The notes under the pieces: generated by a model
Database searches by the model: none
What the model saw: only the letters and a program-made list of their open reading frames with translations
Told to the model about the DNA's origin: nothing
Origin: Anaerolineales bacterium UBA6663
Lineage (GTDB): Bacteria > Chloroflexota > Anaerolineae > Anaerolineales > UBA6663
Reading direction: 5' to 3'
DNA: 19,338 nucleotides
NCBI GenBank assembly: GCA_002455335.1
Contig: DKKP01000375.1
Location: 321 to 19,658, forward strand
Shown: in pieces, positions 8,484 through 15,184 of the stretch
Layout of the letters: each line of letters begins with the position of its first letter
Position numbering within the stretch: position 1 is the first letter of the stretch
Made by a program: the position numbers and the translations under genes

Positions 8484-8538
8484 GTCACAATCTGCCGGCG
8501 TCACAATCACCAGGCATGGTGATGATGGCTCACCATGC
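8484..8538. promoter_or_regulatory. Direct repeats plus inverted repeat in the 8413-8597 spacer
   Basis: The 185-bp spacer before the membrane-protein run holds two exact copies of GTCACAATC (8484-8492 and 8500-8508, 16 bp apart). Next is a 9-bp perfect inverted repeat, GCATGGTGA (8514-8522) and TCACCATGC (8530-8538), around a 7-base centre. A separate 12-bp palindrome, CTGTCCGGACAG, lies at 8432-8443 just after the regulator's stop codon. No convincing -10/-35 pair was found. The arrangement suggests operator sites for the downstream genes, perhaps for the LAL protein encoded immediately upstream. No T-tract follows any of these, so they are not intrinsic terminators. Confidence 0.45.
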
Positions 8539-8597
8539 GCCCCTGTAGGGTGTTCGCACGGTCGCGATAGGGCGGCCTGACCTTCCAGGAGATCCTT

Positions 8598-9287
8598 ATG
8601 AAGCTGTCAACGTCTGGCGTGTTTCGCCTGTCTGGTCTATCGGCCATCGCGGCCGGCGTCCTGTTCGTGGTCGTTCAGATCATCCACCCGATCGACGTCC
8701 TGGCTTCGGTGACCACCGACTCGTGGACCCTTGTCCACCTGGTCAGTTTTGCGATGTGCTTCGTTGGCCTGCTCGGGCTGGCTGGGCTGTACGCGCGCCA
8801 GGCCGACCAGGCCGGGTGGCTGGGCCTGCTCGGCTACCTCCTGTTCAGCCTGTTCTACCTGGTCACGGCGTCGTTTCAGTTCGTCGAGGCCCTGATCTCG
8901 CCCGTACTGGCCGCTGTGTCGCCCGAATTCGTCGAGAGCTTCCTGGGCATCGTCACCGGACACGCCGGCGCGATTCAACTCGACGCGCTGACCACGGTCT
9001 TTCAGGTCACGGGCGGGCTCTACCTGCTTGGCAGCTTGCTGTTCGGCGTCGCCACAGTCAGGGCCCGCGTCTTGCCGCGTTGGGCCGCGATCCTGCTGGC
9101 CGCCTCGGGCCCGCTGGCCGCCATCGTGACAACCGTGTTCTCGCACCCGATCGACCGGCTGGCCGCGCTGCCGATGGGTCTGGCATTGGCCGGCCTCGGC
9201 GCCGCACTCCTGCTGGAGCGGCGCGCCGACGCACGTCAAGCGCTGGCCGCGAACCCGGGCACAACCGTCCGCCAGGCGGGCGCGTAA
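8598..9287 (+). CDS. Six-TM integral membrane protein, DUF4386-like
   Basis: 229 aa. Function unknown. It has about six hydrophobic segments, near residues 11-32, 44-66, 74-98, 130-154, 162-182 and 188-206. A short polar loop with HPIDVLASVTTDSW follows the first and SHPIDRLAALPMG precedes the last, so a HPID motif occurs twice (30-33 and 183-186). The style resembles DUF4386-type proteins, but I am not certain of the family. The start is supported by AGGAG about 8 bases upstream. It begins a co-directional run that continues through the oxidoreductase to 11781, with 35 bases to the next gene, so an operon is likely. The C-terminal tail from about residue 207 is polar and probably cytoplasmic. 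Confidence 0.8.
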   Translation: MKLSTSGVFRLSGLSAIAAGVLFVVVQIIHPIDVLASVTTDSWTLVHLVSFAMCFVGLLGLAGLYARQADQAGWLGLLGYLLFSLFYLVTASFQFVEALISPVLAAVSPEFVESFLGIVTGHAGAIQLDALTTVFQVTGGLYLLGSLLFGVATVRARVLPRWAAILLAASGPLAAIVTTVFSHPIDRLAALPMGLALAGLGAALLLERRADARQALAANPGTTVRQAGA

Positions 9288-9322
9288 CCGCGCGACCGCG
9301 CACCAGACCCAAGGAACCACCG

Positions 9323-9997
9323 ATGAAGACATCGTCACCGTCCCCAACCGCAGCGCGGCGCTGGCTCGTGCCAACCGGTCTGCTCCTCCTCAGCGCCCTC
9401 CCGCTCATCTTCGGTGCCGTACGTCTCCATCAACTGGCCACGGGCGCCGAGATCACGCCGGCCAATGCGCGCTTCTTCGCCGCGCCCGCGCCGGTCGTCG
9501 TACACATCGTCGCCTCGGCCGTGTTTGCGGTGCTCGGCGCCTTCCAGTTCGTGACCGGCGATCGCCGACGCTGGCTGGCCTGGCACCGCGCCGCCGGCTG
9601 GGTCTCGCTCATCGCCGGGCTGCTGGCGGGGCTGTCGGGCATCTGGATGACGCTGTTCTATCCGCACACCGATGCCTTACTGATGGGCTTTCGCCTCGCC
9701 GCCGGGATGGGCATGGTCCTCTCGATCGGTCTGGGCCTCACAACGATCCGGCGGCGCGACGTCCTCGGGCACCGGGCCTGGATGATGCGCGCCTATGCCC
9801 TCGGCATGGGCGCCGGCACGCAGGTGTTGACCGGGATCGTGGAGAGCCTGGTCGTGGCGCACCCCGACGCACTCAGCAAGGCCGTATCGATGGGCGCGGC
9901 CTGGGTGATCAACCTCATCGTGGCCGAGTGGCTCATCCGCCGACGCTCCCGACGCCAGGCGCGCGTGGCTGCGGCGCAGTCCGCGGCGACGCGCTGA
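9323..9997 (+). CDS. DUF2306 membrane protein
   Basis: 224 aa. An integral membrane protein resembling DUF2306, a family of unknown function whose conserved histidines inside membrane helices have suggested haem or metal binding; that role is not established. Seen: about five to six hydrophobic segments (17-37, 57-77, 91-112, 121-141, 153-175, 188-205). Histidines are H61 (VVVHIVAS), H88 (AWHRAAGW) and H150 (LGHRAWMMRAYAL), the last being the most typical family block. AAGGA at 9311-9315 lies 7 bases before the ATG. The frame stays open upstream to 8723, but that part runs through the preceding gene and is not coding. The stop is only 10 bases from the next start. Confidence 0.85.
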   Translation: MKTSSPSPTAARRWLVPTGLLLLSALPLIFGAVRLHQLATGAEITPANARFFAAPAPVVVHIVASAVFAVLGAFQFVTGDRRRWLAWHRAAGWVSLIAGLLAGLSGIWMTLFYPHTDALLMGFRLAAGMGMVLSIGLGLTTIRRRDVLGHRAWMMRAYALGMGAGTQVLTGIVESLVVAHPDALSKAVSMGAAWVINLIVAEWLIRRRSRRQARVAAAQSAATR

Positions 9998-10007
9998 AAG
10001 GTTTCCG

Positions 10008-10244
10008 ATGAACGACTCACCCATCGGTCCGGAGCAGGCGCTCGTCACCATCCGCCTCAAGGGTCATCTCGACCGCCGTTGGGCGGGGTGGTTCGACGGC
10101 CTGGCACTGGCCCACGAGGCCGACGGCACCACCATACTCACCGGCCCACTTGCCGATCAAGCCGCCCTGCACGGCGTGTTCATCAAGATCCGGGATCTGG
10201 GCCTGCCGATCCTTTCGGTTCAACTCATCGAAACACAAGCCTAG
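10008..10244 (+). CDS. Small conserved protein of unknown function (78 aa)
   Basis: A 78-aa soluble protein without signal peptide or TM helix. I recognise the pattern GHLDxRWxxWFxGL ... GTTILTGPLxDQAALHG ... RDLGLPxLSVQ from small uncharacterised proteins common in Chloroflexota and Actinomycetota, often beside oxidoreductases or regulators, but I know of no assigned function. Here GHLDRRWAGWFDGL is at 19-32, TGPLADQAALHG at 45-56 and RDLGLPILSV at 62-71. The alternation of strands and helices suggests one compact alpha/beta domain. An AAAGG lies about 7 bases upstream of the ATG. It starts 10 bases after the DUF2306 gene and ends 10 bases before the oxidoreductase, so co-transcription is very likely. 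Confidence 0.82.
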   Translation: MNDSPIGPEQALVTIRLKGHLDRRWAGWFDGLALAHEADGTTILTGPLADQAALHGVFIKIRDLGLPILSVQLIETQA

Positions 10245-10254
10245 GAGCACAACC

Positions 10255-11244
10255 ATGAAAGCCATGCTGCGACACACATACGGTTCACCCGATATCCTCG
10301 AGTTTGTCGAGATCGAAACGCCGACCCCTAAAGCCGGGGAGGTGCTCGTCAGGGTCCAGGCCACGTCGATCAACGCCGCCGACTGGCGCATGCTGCGGGC
10401 CGATCCCTTCCTGGCGCGGTTCGACACAGGCCTGATCACGCCTCGCAACAAGATCCTGGGGACGGATGTGGCCGGCCAGGTCGCGGCGGTCGGCAAAGGG
10501 GTTGGGCGCTTCAAGGTCGGCGACGCCGTGTTCGGGAGCCTGTTCGAGCTGCGCGGCGGGGCCTTCGCCGAATACGTGGCGGTCCCGGAACACTTGCTGC
10601 TGCACAAACCCGCGAACCTGTCGTTCGAGGAAGCGGCGGCCGTGCCGATGGCGGGCGTGACGGCGCTCTGGGGCCTGCAGAGCCGCGGCCCGCTTAGACC
10701 CGGGCGACACGTGCTGATCAACGGCGCCTCTGGCGGCGTGGGCACGTTTGCCGTGCAGCTCGCCCGGGCGCTCGGCGCCGAGGTGACGGCGGTTGTCAGC
10801 CCGCGCAACCTGGAGCAGGCACGCGCGCTCGGCGCCGATCACGTCCTCGACTACACGACCGTAGACCTTAACCAGTCCGGGGCGCGCTACGACCTGATCC
10901 TGGCGGTCAACGGCTACCAGCCGATCGGGACCTATCAGCGCGCGCTCTGCCCGGGCGGGCACTACGTGATGATCGGTGGGTCAGCGGGCCAGATGTTTCA
11001 GGCGATGCTCCTCGGACCGCTGCTGTCTCGCAAGGGCGGCTCGCAGCTGGGCCTGCTGCAGACCCGGCTCAGCGTGGACGATCTCGCCGTCGTCAAGCGG
11101 CACCTCGAAGCGGGCAGCGTGCGACCCGTCATCGACCGGGTGTTCCCGTTCGACGCGATCCCGGATGCGCTGCGCTATGTGGAAGCCGGCCATGCCCGCG
11201 CCAAAGTCGTCATCGCCATTGGCGCCGACTCCGCGTCGCGCTGA
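10255..11244 (+). CDS. NAD(P)H-dependent quinone oxidoreductase-like MDR enzyme
   Basis: 329 aa. A medium-chain dehydrogenase/reductase of the zinc-free quinone-oxidoreductase branch, expected to reduce quinones or enones with NADPH. Seen: a GroES-like N-terminal domain (1-125) with the characteristic TSINAADWRMLRADP (37-51) and LGTDVAGQVAAVG (68-80). The Rossmann domain carries the nucleotide loop NGASGGVGTFAVQLA at 156-170 and LGADHVLDY at 192-200. The cysteine ligands of zinc alcohol dehydrogenases are absent. The C-terminus keeps the family pattern RPVIDRVFPFDAIPDALRY. The start at 10255 is chosen because AGGAG (10243-10247) lies 7 bases upstream and homology begins there; the longer upstream frame overlaps the 78-aa gene. 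The quinone specificity is not readable. It is the only recognisable enzyme in the 8598-11781 run. Confidence 0.93.
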   Translation: MKAMLRHTYGSPDILEFVEIETPTPKAGEVLVRVQATSINAADWRMLRADPFLARFDTGLITPRNKILGTDVAGQVAAVGKGVGRFKVGDAVFGSLFELRGGAFAEYVAVPEHLLLHKPANLSFEEAAAVPMAGVTALWGLQSRGPLRPGRHVLINGASGGVGTFAVQLARALGAEVTAVVSPRNLEQARALGADHVLDYTTVDLNQSGARYDLILAVNGYQPIGTYQRALCPGGHYVMIGGSAGQMFQAMLLGPLLSRKGGSQLGLLQTRLSVDDLAVVKRHLEAGSVRPVIDRVFPFDAIPDALRYVEAGHARAKVVIAIGADSASR

Positions 11245-11265
11245 ATCATCGTGGAGACCACGGGC

Positions 11266-11781
11266 ATGACCCTGAACCCGTCGACCCTCGCACCCTACAC
11301 CGTGCTCGTCCTGGGCCTCGGTGCAACGCTCGCCTTCGACCTGTGGGGGCTGTTGCTCGTACGGATCTTGCGGGTGAAGCCGGCGAACATCTGCTTCGTC
11401 GGGCGTTGGCTGGCACACATGCCAGCGGGGACGTTTCGGCACGTCGACATCGCGTCCGCGCCGTCGAGGCGCTTCGAGTGCCTGATCGGCTGGGTTGCCC
11501 ACTATCTGATTGGCGGGGTCTTCGCGGTCGTCTTCACGACACTGGCCGGCGCTGACTGGCTGAGCCATCCCACGCTCCTTCCAGCCCTGAGCTTCGGGGT
11601 CGTCACCGTCCTGGCGCCGTTCCTGCTCATGCAGCCGGCGATGGGCCTGGGTGTCGCGGCCTCGCGAGCGCCAGACCCGACGCAGGCGCGGCTGCGGAGC
11701 GTGTCGAACCATGCCGCTTTCGGCATCGGGCTGTATCTCACCGCCGTACTGGTTCAGGCTGCCCTTGGGCCGTGGCCATGA
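11266..11781 (+). CDS. DUF2938 membrane protein
   Basis: 171 aa. An integral membrane protein of the DUF2938 type, function unknown. Seen: four hydrophobic segments (about 11-34, 74-95, 104-126, 150-168), the block CFVGRWLAHMPAGTFRH (43-59) between the first two, and the near-diagnostic LLMQPAMGLGVAASRAPDPT (120-139) followed by SVSNHAAFGIGLYL. A GTG at 11251 would extend it by five residues, but GGAG sits directly behind that codon and 8 bases before the ATG at 11266, so the ATG is preferred. It follows the oxidoreductase by 21 bases and closes the co-directional run. An 84-base gap separates it from the next gene, which seems to have its own promoter. Confidence 0.87.
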   Translation: MTLNPSTLAPYTVLVLGLGATLAFDLWGLLLVRILRVKPANICFVGRWLAHMPAGTFRHVDIASAPSRRFECLIGWVAHYLIGGVFAVVFTTLAGADWLSHPTLLPALSFGVVTVLAPFLLMQPAMGLGVAASRAPDPTQARLRSVSNHAAFGIGLYLTAVLVQAALGPWP

Positions 11782-11852
11782 GTGACGCTCAGGTCGCGCC
11801 AGCGCATTCGGCCACGGAGCTGATGCGGGCCGTCAGTCGGCCCCTCAACGTG

Positions 11853-11858
11853 TAAGAT
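11853..11858 (+). promoter_or_regulatory. -10-like TAAGAT, leaderless start candidate
   Basis: TAAGAT preceded directly by TG lies seven bases upstream of the ATG at 11866. As for the TATAAT before 5689, this distance places the start point on the initiation codon. No SD is present between. The 84-base spacer shows no good -35. Confidence 0.4.
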
Positions 11859-11865
11859 TGTTTGC

Positions 11866-12399
11866 ATGGCAATCGCCCGAACCGGCAGACTGACACTGCG
11901 GCCATTCCACTCCGATGATCAGGATGCCCTTGAAGCGGTTTTTGGGGACCCGGACGTGATGCGGTTTGGCCCCGGTATACAAACACGCCAGTGGATAGCC
12001 GATTGGATCCAGGAGCGCGCAGAAGAGCGTTCTGTCGTGTCTGGGCTTGGCACCTGGGCGGTGACGGAGACGGATACCGCGGCGGTTATCGGGTACTGCG
12101 GGCTGTTTTCTTATCCTGACATTGGGGGCCGATCAGAGATTGAACTCGGATATCGGCTGGCGCGCCGGTTCTGGGGCAAGGGCTATGCGACCGAGGCGGC
12201 ATTGGCGGTTCGTGACCATGCCTTTGACGCGCTGGGCTTGCCAAGGCTTGTGGCGTTGATTGATCCGGCAAACGCGCGCTCGCTCCGGGTGGCGGCGAAA
12301 CTCGGTATGCGCTTTGAGCGTGAGGCGATGCTCCCGAACTACAGCTATCCAGATCACCTGTATTCCATCGAGCGGGCAGATGTCCCAACAACGCGCTAG
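11866..12399 (+). CDS. GNAT N-acetyltransferase, RimJ type (second)
   Basis: 177 aa. A GCN5-related acetyltransferase of the RimJ/RimL or Acetyltransf_3 group; the acceptor is unknown. Seen: TGRLTLRPF at 6-14; an FGDPDVMRF block; strand and loop IELGYRLARRFWGKGYATEAA at 92-112 with the acetyl-CoA loop R101-FWGKGY; and ANARSLRVAAKLGMRFE at 135-151, the usual C-terminal motif. It is not a close copy of the GNAT at 5102. The start has no SD but a TAAGAT seven bases upstream. Base composition looks lower than its neighbours: two 60-base lines that I counted (from 11941 and 12061) are 60% and 58% GC, against 70% in a sample line of the LAL gene. This gene may have a separate origin. Confidence 0.87.
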   Translation: MAIARTGRLTLRPFHSDDQDALEAVFGDPDVMRFGPGIQTRQWIADWIQERAEERSVVSGLGTWAVTETDTAAVIGYCGLFSYPDIGGRSEIELGYRLARRFWGKGYATEAALAVRDHAFDALGLPRLVALIDPANARSLRVAAKLGMRFEREAMLPNYSYPDHLYSIERADVPTTR

Positions 12400-12425
12400 A
12401 GCAGCAGTGAGAATGAGGTGCCGGT

Positions 12426-12800
12426 ATGGCCGAACGTCCAAGACTGATCGATGTGACCGAGCTCGCTTTGGAAGCCAGATTGCCCATCGAGTGGACGGAG
12501 ACCGGTGTCGCAACCTGGCTCCGGTCGAGCCCGACGACACCTTCGATATCGGTGTACTTCACACAGTTGCTCTATGACAGACTGAGGCGTTCGGACGCGA
12601 AAGCTGATCTCCGCGCGAACGCCCTCAGGGTGCTTGGCCACGCCAAGGAAGCTCTGGTGGAGAGAGTCATCGGGCAGCACGCGTGGCGAACCTGGATGCA
12701 GGTGGAGCTGGGCGGAGCCGTCGAGCAGTTGTGGCTGATTGTCGATCACGGTCACTCAGACGGCATCGCCATCGGCTTTGGTCCCGGTGACTTCTGGTGA
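12426..12800 (+). CDS. Hypothetical protein, 124 aa
   Basis: I do not recognise this protein. It has no signal peptide or TM helix. The N-terminal half is helical and charged (ELALEARLPIEWTETGVATWL, then LLYDRLRRSDAKADLRANALRVLGHAKEALVERVIG). The last third reads as strands ending in DHGHSDGIAIGFGPGDFW. GAGGTG at 12415-12420, 5 bases before the ATG, supports the start. It follows the second GNAT gene by 26 bases and shares its slightly lower GC, so the two may form one transcription unit. No catalytic motif is evident. Confidence 0.65.
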   Translation: MAERPRLIDVTELALEARLPIEWTETGVATWLRSSPTTPSISVYFTQLLYDRLRRSDAKADLRANALRVLGHAKEALVERVIGQHAWRTWMQVELGGAVEQLWLIVDHGHSDGIAIGFGPGDFW

Positions 12801-12864
12801 GAGACCGGCTGAGCCTCGGCTCTCGGCCAACAGGGCGTCACTGGCTTCGACTGGTTGGCGAGCG

Positions 12865-12909
12865 CAAGACCCCGCGAGGCAAGACCCCGCGGGGCATGAT
12901 CCCGCCCAC
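12865..12909. repeat. 15-bp tandem repeat, three units, with hairpin potential
   Basis: CAAGACCCCGCGAGG (12865-12879), CAAGACCCCGCGGGG (12880-12894) and a degenerate CATGATCCCGCCCAC (12895-12909) follow head to tail in the 126-base spacer before the lipoprotein gene, ending at its SD. CCCCGCG (12870-12876) can pair with CGCGGGG (12888-12894), and CCCCGCGGGG at 12885-12894 is itself palindromic. It may be a terminator-like or leader structure, but no T-tract follows. Confidence 0.6.
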
Positions 12910-12926
12910 AGGAGATGACGTTCAAG

Positions 12927-13544
12927 ATGAGACGAAGCGCCATGCTCGTGCCCCTGGCGGCCCTGGCCCTGGCGGCCCTGGCCTGCGGCGCCGCCGAAGC
13001 GCCGCCACCGATGCCCGTGACCGTTGAGGTCACGCGTGAGGTCACGCGCGAGGTCACGCGCGAAGTCACGGTCGAAGGCACCGGCCCCGCTGACCTATCG
13101 CCGACCGGCGTACCCACGGTCGACATCTCGTCGGCGCCGTACGAGGTCGGTTCCCTGACGGGGACCTACGGGTGGTCGACCGACGCCCAGGGCCCGGGGT
13201 GCCAGCTGGTCATCCTGCACCGGATCCTGCTGACGTCGCAGCATGTCCTGGAGTTCGAGCTGGCCTGTCAGCGCGGCGCGCCCTCGTTCAACCAGGGCTA
13301 TCTGGTGGGCCTTGCCCCGATGCAGGATGACATCGCCCTGTACACCCGCTGGAACACCGACCTTGGCGGAACGTGTGGGATCGTGTTCGACCTTTCGAGC
13401 GGAGATGGGGCGGAGGTGGTGCAGCTCGGGAGCGATGCAGCGTGTGGGTTCGGGCAGGGCGTGGATGCGACCGGAACCTACCCGAAGCTCAACGCGGACT
13501 TCCCGATCATCGGGTGCCTCAGTCCGGAGGGCGGCTGCCCGTAA
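12927..13544 (+). CDS. Secreted lipoprotein with VTREV repeat tether
   Basis: 205 aa from the chosen start. It has a basic N-terminus (MRRS), a hydrophobic Ala/Leu stretch and lipobox LAAC or LALAC ending at Cys20, so it should be lipid-anchored outside the cytoplasmic membrane. A proline-rich stretch then leads into EVTREVTREVTREVT (about 33-48), a charged linker often seen in Chloroflexota lipoproteins. The rest is a globular domain of about 140 aa, rich in Gly and Cys (CQLVIL, LACQRG, GTCGIVFDL, DAACGFG, IIGCLSPEGGCP); the six cysteines could form three disulphides. I do not recognise that domain. An ATG at 12915 is also in frame, but AGGAG touches it directly; at 12927 the same SD has a 12-base spacing, so this start is preferred but not certain. 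Confidence 0.75.
   Translation: MRRSAMLVPLAALALAALACGAAEAPPPMPVTVEVTREVTREVTREVTVEGTGPADLSPTGVPTVDISSAPYEVGSLTGTYGWSTDAQGPGCQLVILHRILLTSQHVLEFELACQRGAPSFNQGYLVGLAPMQDDIALYTRWNTDLGGTCGIVFDLSSGDGAEVVQLGSDAACGFGQGVDATGTYPKLNADFPIIGCLSPEGGCP
13026..13073 (+). repeat. 12-bp coding repeat (EVTR), four units
   Basis: GAGGTCACGCGT (13026-13037), GAGGTCACGCGC (13038-13049), the same again (13050-13061), and the diverged GAAGTCACGGTC (13062-13073). Each unit is in frame and encodes E-V-T-R (last unit E-V-T-V). Near-identical DNA suggests recent slippage expansion of the lipoprotein tether. Confidence 0.85.
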
Positions 13545-13642
13545 AGGGCAACCACCAGGCGAACCCACCCCGTGGACGGTGCGCACGCTCGCGTTAGAGG
13601 TAGAGTCCGAGCATCCGGGTTGTGGTTTGAGTGGGGGCGGCG

Positions 13643-14320
13643 ATGCAGGCTCAATTCGAGACGGATGGCGCGATGGCCTCGTTCAGGATCGTTGAGGCCG
13701 AGCCGGCGGTTCATGAGGCGCTGATTGCACTGTACTATCAGCCGGACGGGATGGGCTTCTCAAAGCAGTTCGCGGCGGATACGCCCGATCTGGATGCCAT
13801 CTTCCGCCGGTTCGCGCAATCGGCGGAGGCGCTGGTCCGCCAGGCCGCCGGGCACGAACCCGTGGACTGGGAGGTCATCCTCGAGCGGTTGCTCGAACGG
13901 GCGCGGGGCCACGATGTCGATTGGTGCCTGGTCGGCAGCGCCGCGCTGGCCGTACGCGGCCTCGACGTCCATCCTGGCGATGTCGATCTGGTCACCAGCG
14001 AGCGCGGGGCCGAACAGCTTGAGGCACTGCTCCACGACCTCATGATCGAGCCGCTGCAGCGCTCGGAGGGCTGGATCTGGCGCTCGTTTGGTCGAGCTTT
14101 TCCGGGCGGTCGCCTGGAGTGGGTCGGGGGCGTGAACGATGGAGCCGATCAGCCTGAGGTGAGCGACTTCGGGCCGACGGCGCTGGCCCGGCTCGAGACC
14201 GTCCGCTGGCGGGGCGTGGAGATCAAGGTGCCGCCGCTTGACCTGCAACTTGCGGTGAGCGAACGCCGTGGCCGGCATGAACGTGCAGCCCTGATCCGAC
14301 GCCACCTGTCAGGGGGATAG
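13643..14320 (+). CDS. Nucleotidyltransferase-fold protein
   Basis: 225 aa. The central part matches the polymerase-beta type nucleotidyltransferase core: CLVGSAALAVRGLDVHPGDVDLVTSE (95-120), with the G98-S99 nucleotide motif and the metal-binding pair D113 and D115 (DVDL). Such folds occur in antibiotic adenylyltransferases, AbiEii-type toxins and small uncharacterised enzymes; this one cannot be placed further. The N-terminal 75 residues are a separate helical segment (VHEALIALYYQPDG, then DLDAIFRRFAQSAEALVRQA) that I do not recognise. The C-terminal IKVPPLDLQLAVSERRGRHERAALIRRHL resembles the end of sugar- or aminoglycoside-type NTases where a helix closes the core. GTG at 13631 and ATG at 13673 are alternative starts; a G-rich stretch before 13643 is the only SD. 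No partner antitoxin gene is adjacent. Confidence 0.7.
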   Translation: MQAQFETDGAMASFRIVEAEPAVHEALIALYYQPDGMGFSKQFAADTPDLDAIFRRFAQSAEALVRQAAGHEPVDWEVILERLLERARGHDVDWCLVGSAALAVRGLDVHPGDVDLVTSERGAEQLEALLHDLMIEPLQRSEGWIWRSFGRAFPGGRLEWVGGVNDGADQPEVSDFGPTALARLETVRWRGVEIKVPPLDLQLAVSERRGRHERAALIRRHLSGG

Positions 14321-14390
14321 GCCGCACAGGCACGCCGGATGGGCTCGCGAAGGCGCGCCGCCAGCCGGCGCCAGCGAAGGGAGAGTCTTC

Positions 14391-15110
14391 ATGCCGACTG
14401 CCGTGATCGTCGGGGCATCATCTGGGATCGGCCGGTGCCTGGCGACGCACCTGAGCGCACGCGGGTACGATCTGGGTCTGGTGGCCCGTCGCGAGCAACT
14501 CCTCCGCGAGCTCGCGCAGGCGTTGCCCGGCCGGAGTGAGATCGAGGCGCTGGACGTGGCCGATCTCGCGGCGGTCAGGGACCGGGTGCCGGCTCTGGTG
14601 CGCGCCCTGGGCCAAATCGATCTGTATGTCTTCTGCGCCGGGATCGGGCACTTGAATCCCACGCTGGCGGTCGAACTCGAACTGGAGACCATCGCGGTCA
14701 ACGTCCAGGGGTTTGTCAATGCGACGGCCGTGATGGCCCAGGTGTTCGAGCGCCAGGGCTCCGGGCACATCGTCGGCATCTCGTCGATTGCGGCGCTGCG
14801 TGGCGGGGCCGCGGCGCCTGCCTATGGCGCGTCGAAGGCGTTCATGTCCAACTACCTCGAGGCGCTGTACCTGAGGTACGCCAAGGCGGGCACGCCGATC
14901 GCCGTGACCGACGTTCAACCCGGGTTCGTGGACACGGCGATGGCCAAGTCGCCGGTCAAGTTCTGGGTCGCGACGCCCGAGAAGGCGGCCAGCCAGATCG
15001 TGGACGCGATCGCGGCGAAGAAACGGCTTGTCTATGTGACGCGCCGCTGGCGGGCGTATGCCTGGCTGATGCGCGTCTTGCCGGCCCGGCTTCTCGCCCG
15101 CCTCGGCTGA
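14391..15110 (+). CDS. Short-chain dehydrogenase/reductase (SDR)
   Basis: 239 aa, the usual length of a classical SDR: an NAD(P)(H)-dependent oxidoreductase acting on alcohols or ketones. Seen: the cofactor loop GASSGIG at 8-14; VARRE at 31-35, whose Arg pair after strand 2 suggests NADP preference; CAGIG at 82-86 in place of NNAG; N104; S131/S132; and the catalytic Y145 and K149 (YGASK). PGFVDTAM (about 178-185) follows the active site. The C-terminus is basic and hydrophobic (VTRRWRAYAWLMRVLPARLLARLG), perhaps membrane-associating, as in DltE/YqjQ-like SDRs. GGGAGA about 6 bases upstream supports the start. The substrate is unknown and the flanking genes give no pathway. Confidence 0.92.
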   Translation: MPTAVIVGASSGIGRCLATHLSARGYDLGLVARREQLLRELAQALPGRSEIEALDVADLAAVRDRVPALVRALGQIDLYVFCAGIGHLNPTLAVELELETIAVNVQGFVNATAVMAQVFERQGSGHIVGISSIAALRGGAAAPAYGASKAFMSNYLEALYLRYAKAGTPIAVTDVQPGFVDTAMAKSPVKFWVATPEKAASQIVDAIAAKKRLVYVTRRWRAYAWLMRVLPARLLARLG

Positions 15111-15137
15111 GGGGCGGGTCGGTGCCCGCGTTGAGCA

Positions 15138-15157
15138 GCGGCGTTGCGCAACGTCGC
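15138..15157. promoter_or_regulatory. 20-bp near-palindrome upstream of the kinase leader
   Basis: GCGGCGTTGC (15138-15147) and GCAACGTCGC (15148-15157) are reverse complements except for one G-T pair, with a perfect 12-bp core CGTTGCGCAACG at 15142-15153. It lies 28 bases upstream of the mini-ORF ATG. It could be an operator, or an RNA stem with the G-T pair as a wobble. Confidence 0.4.
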
Positions 15158-15184
15158 AGTCCGCATATCGAAGGAGACGTGCAG

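Noticed and set aside
8723..9322. N-terminal extension of the DUF2306 protein to 424 aa
   Set aside because: This part runs in another frame through the six-TM gene; a good SD and the conserved start are at 9323.
10150..10254. 35-residue N-terminal extension of the MDR oxidoreductase
   Set aside because: It overlaps the 78-aa gene, and AGGAG plus the family N-terminus place the start at 10255.
12388..12430. Integron attC-like core (CAACAACGCG) between the second GNAT gene and the 124-aa gene
   Set aside because: GNAT genes are common in cassettes, but no paired GTTRRRY/RYYYAAC sites or hairpin arms are found around either gene, and no integrase is present.
13026..13073. CRISPR-like or regulatory direct repeats
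   Set aside because: The 12-bp units are contiguous without spacers and in frame, encoding the EVTR tether.
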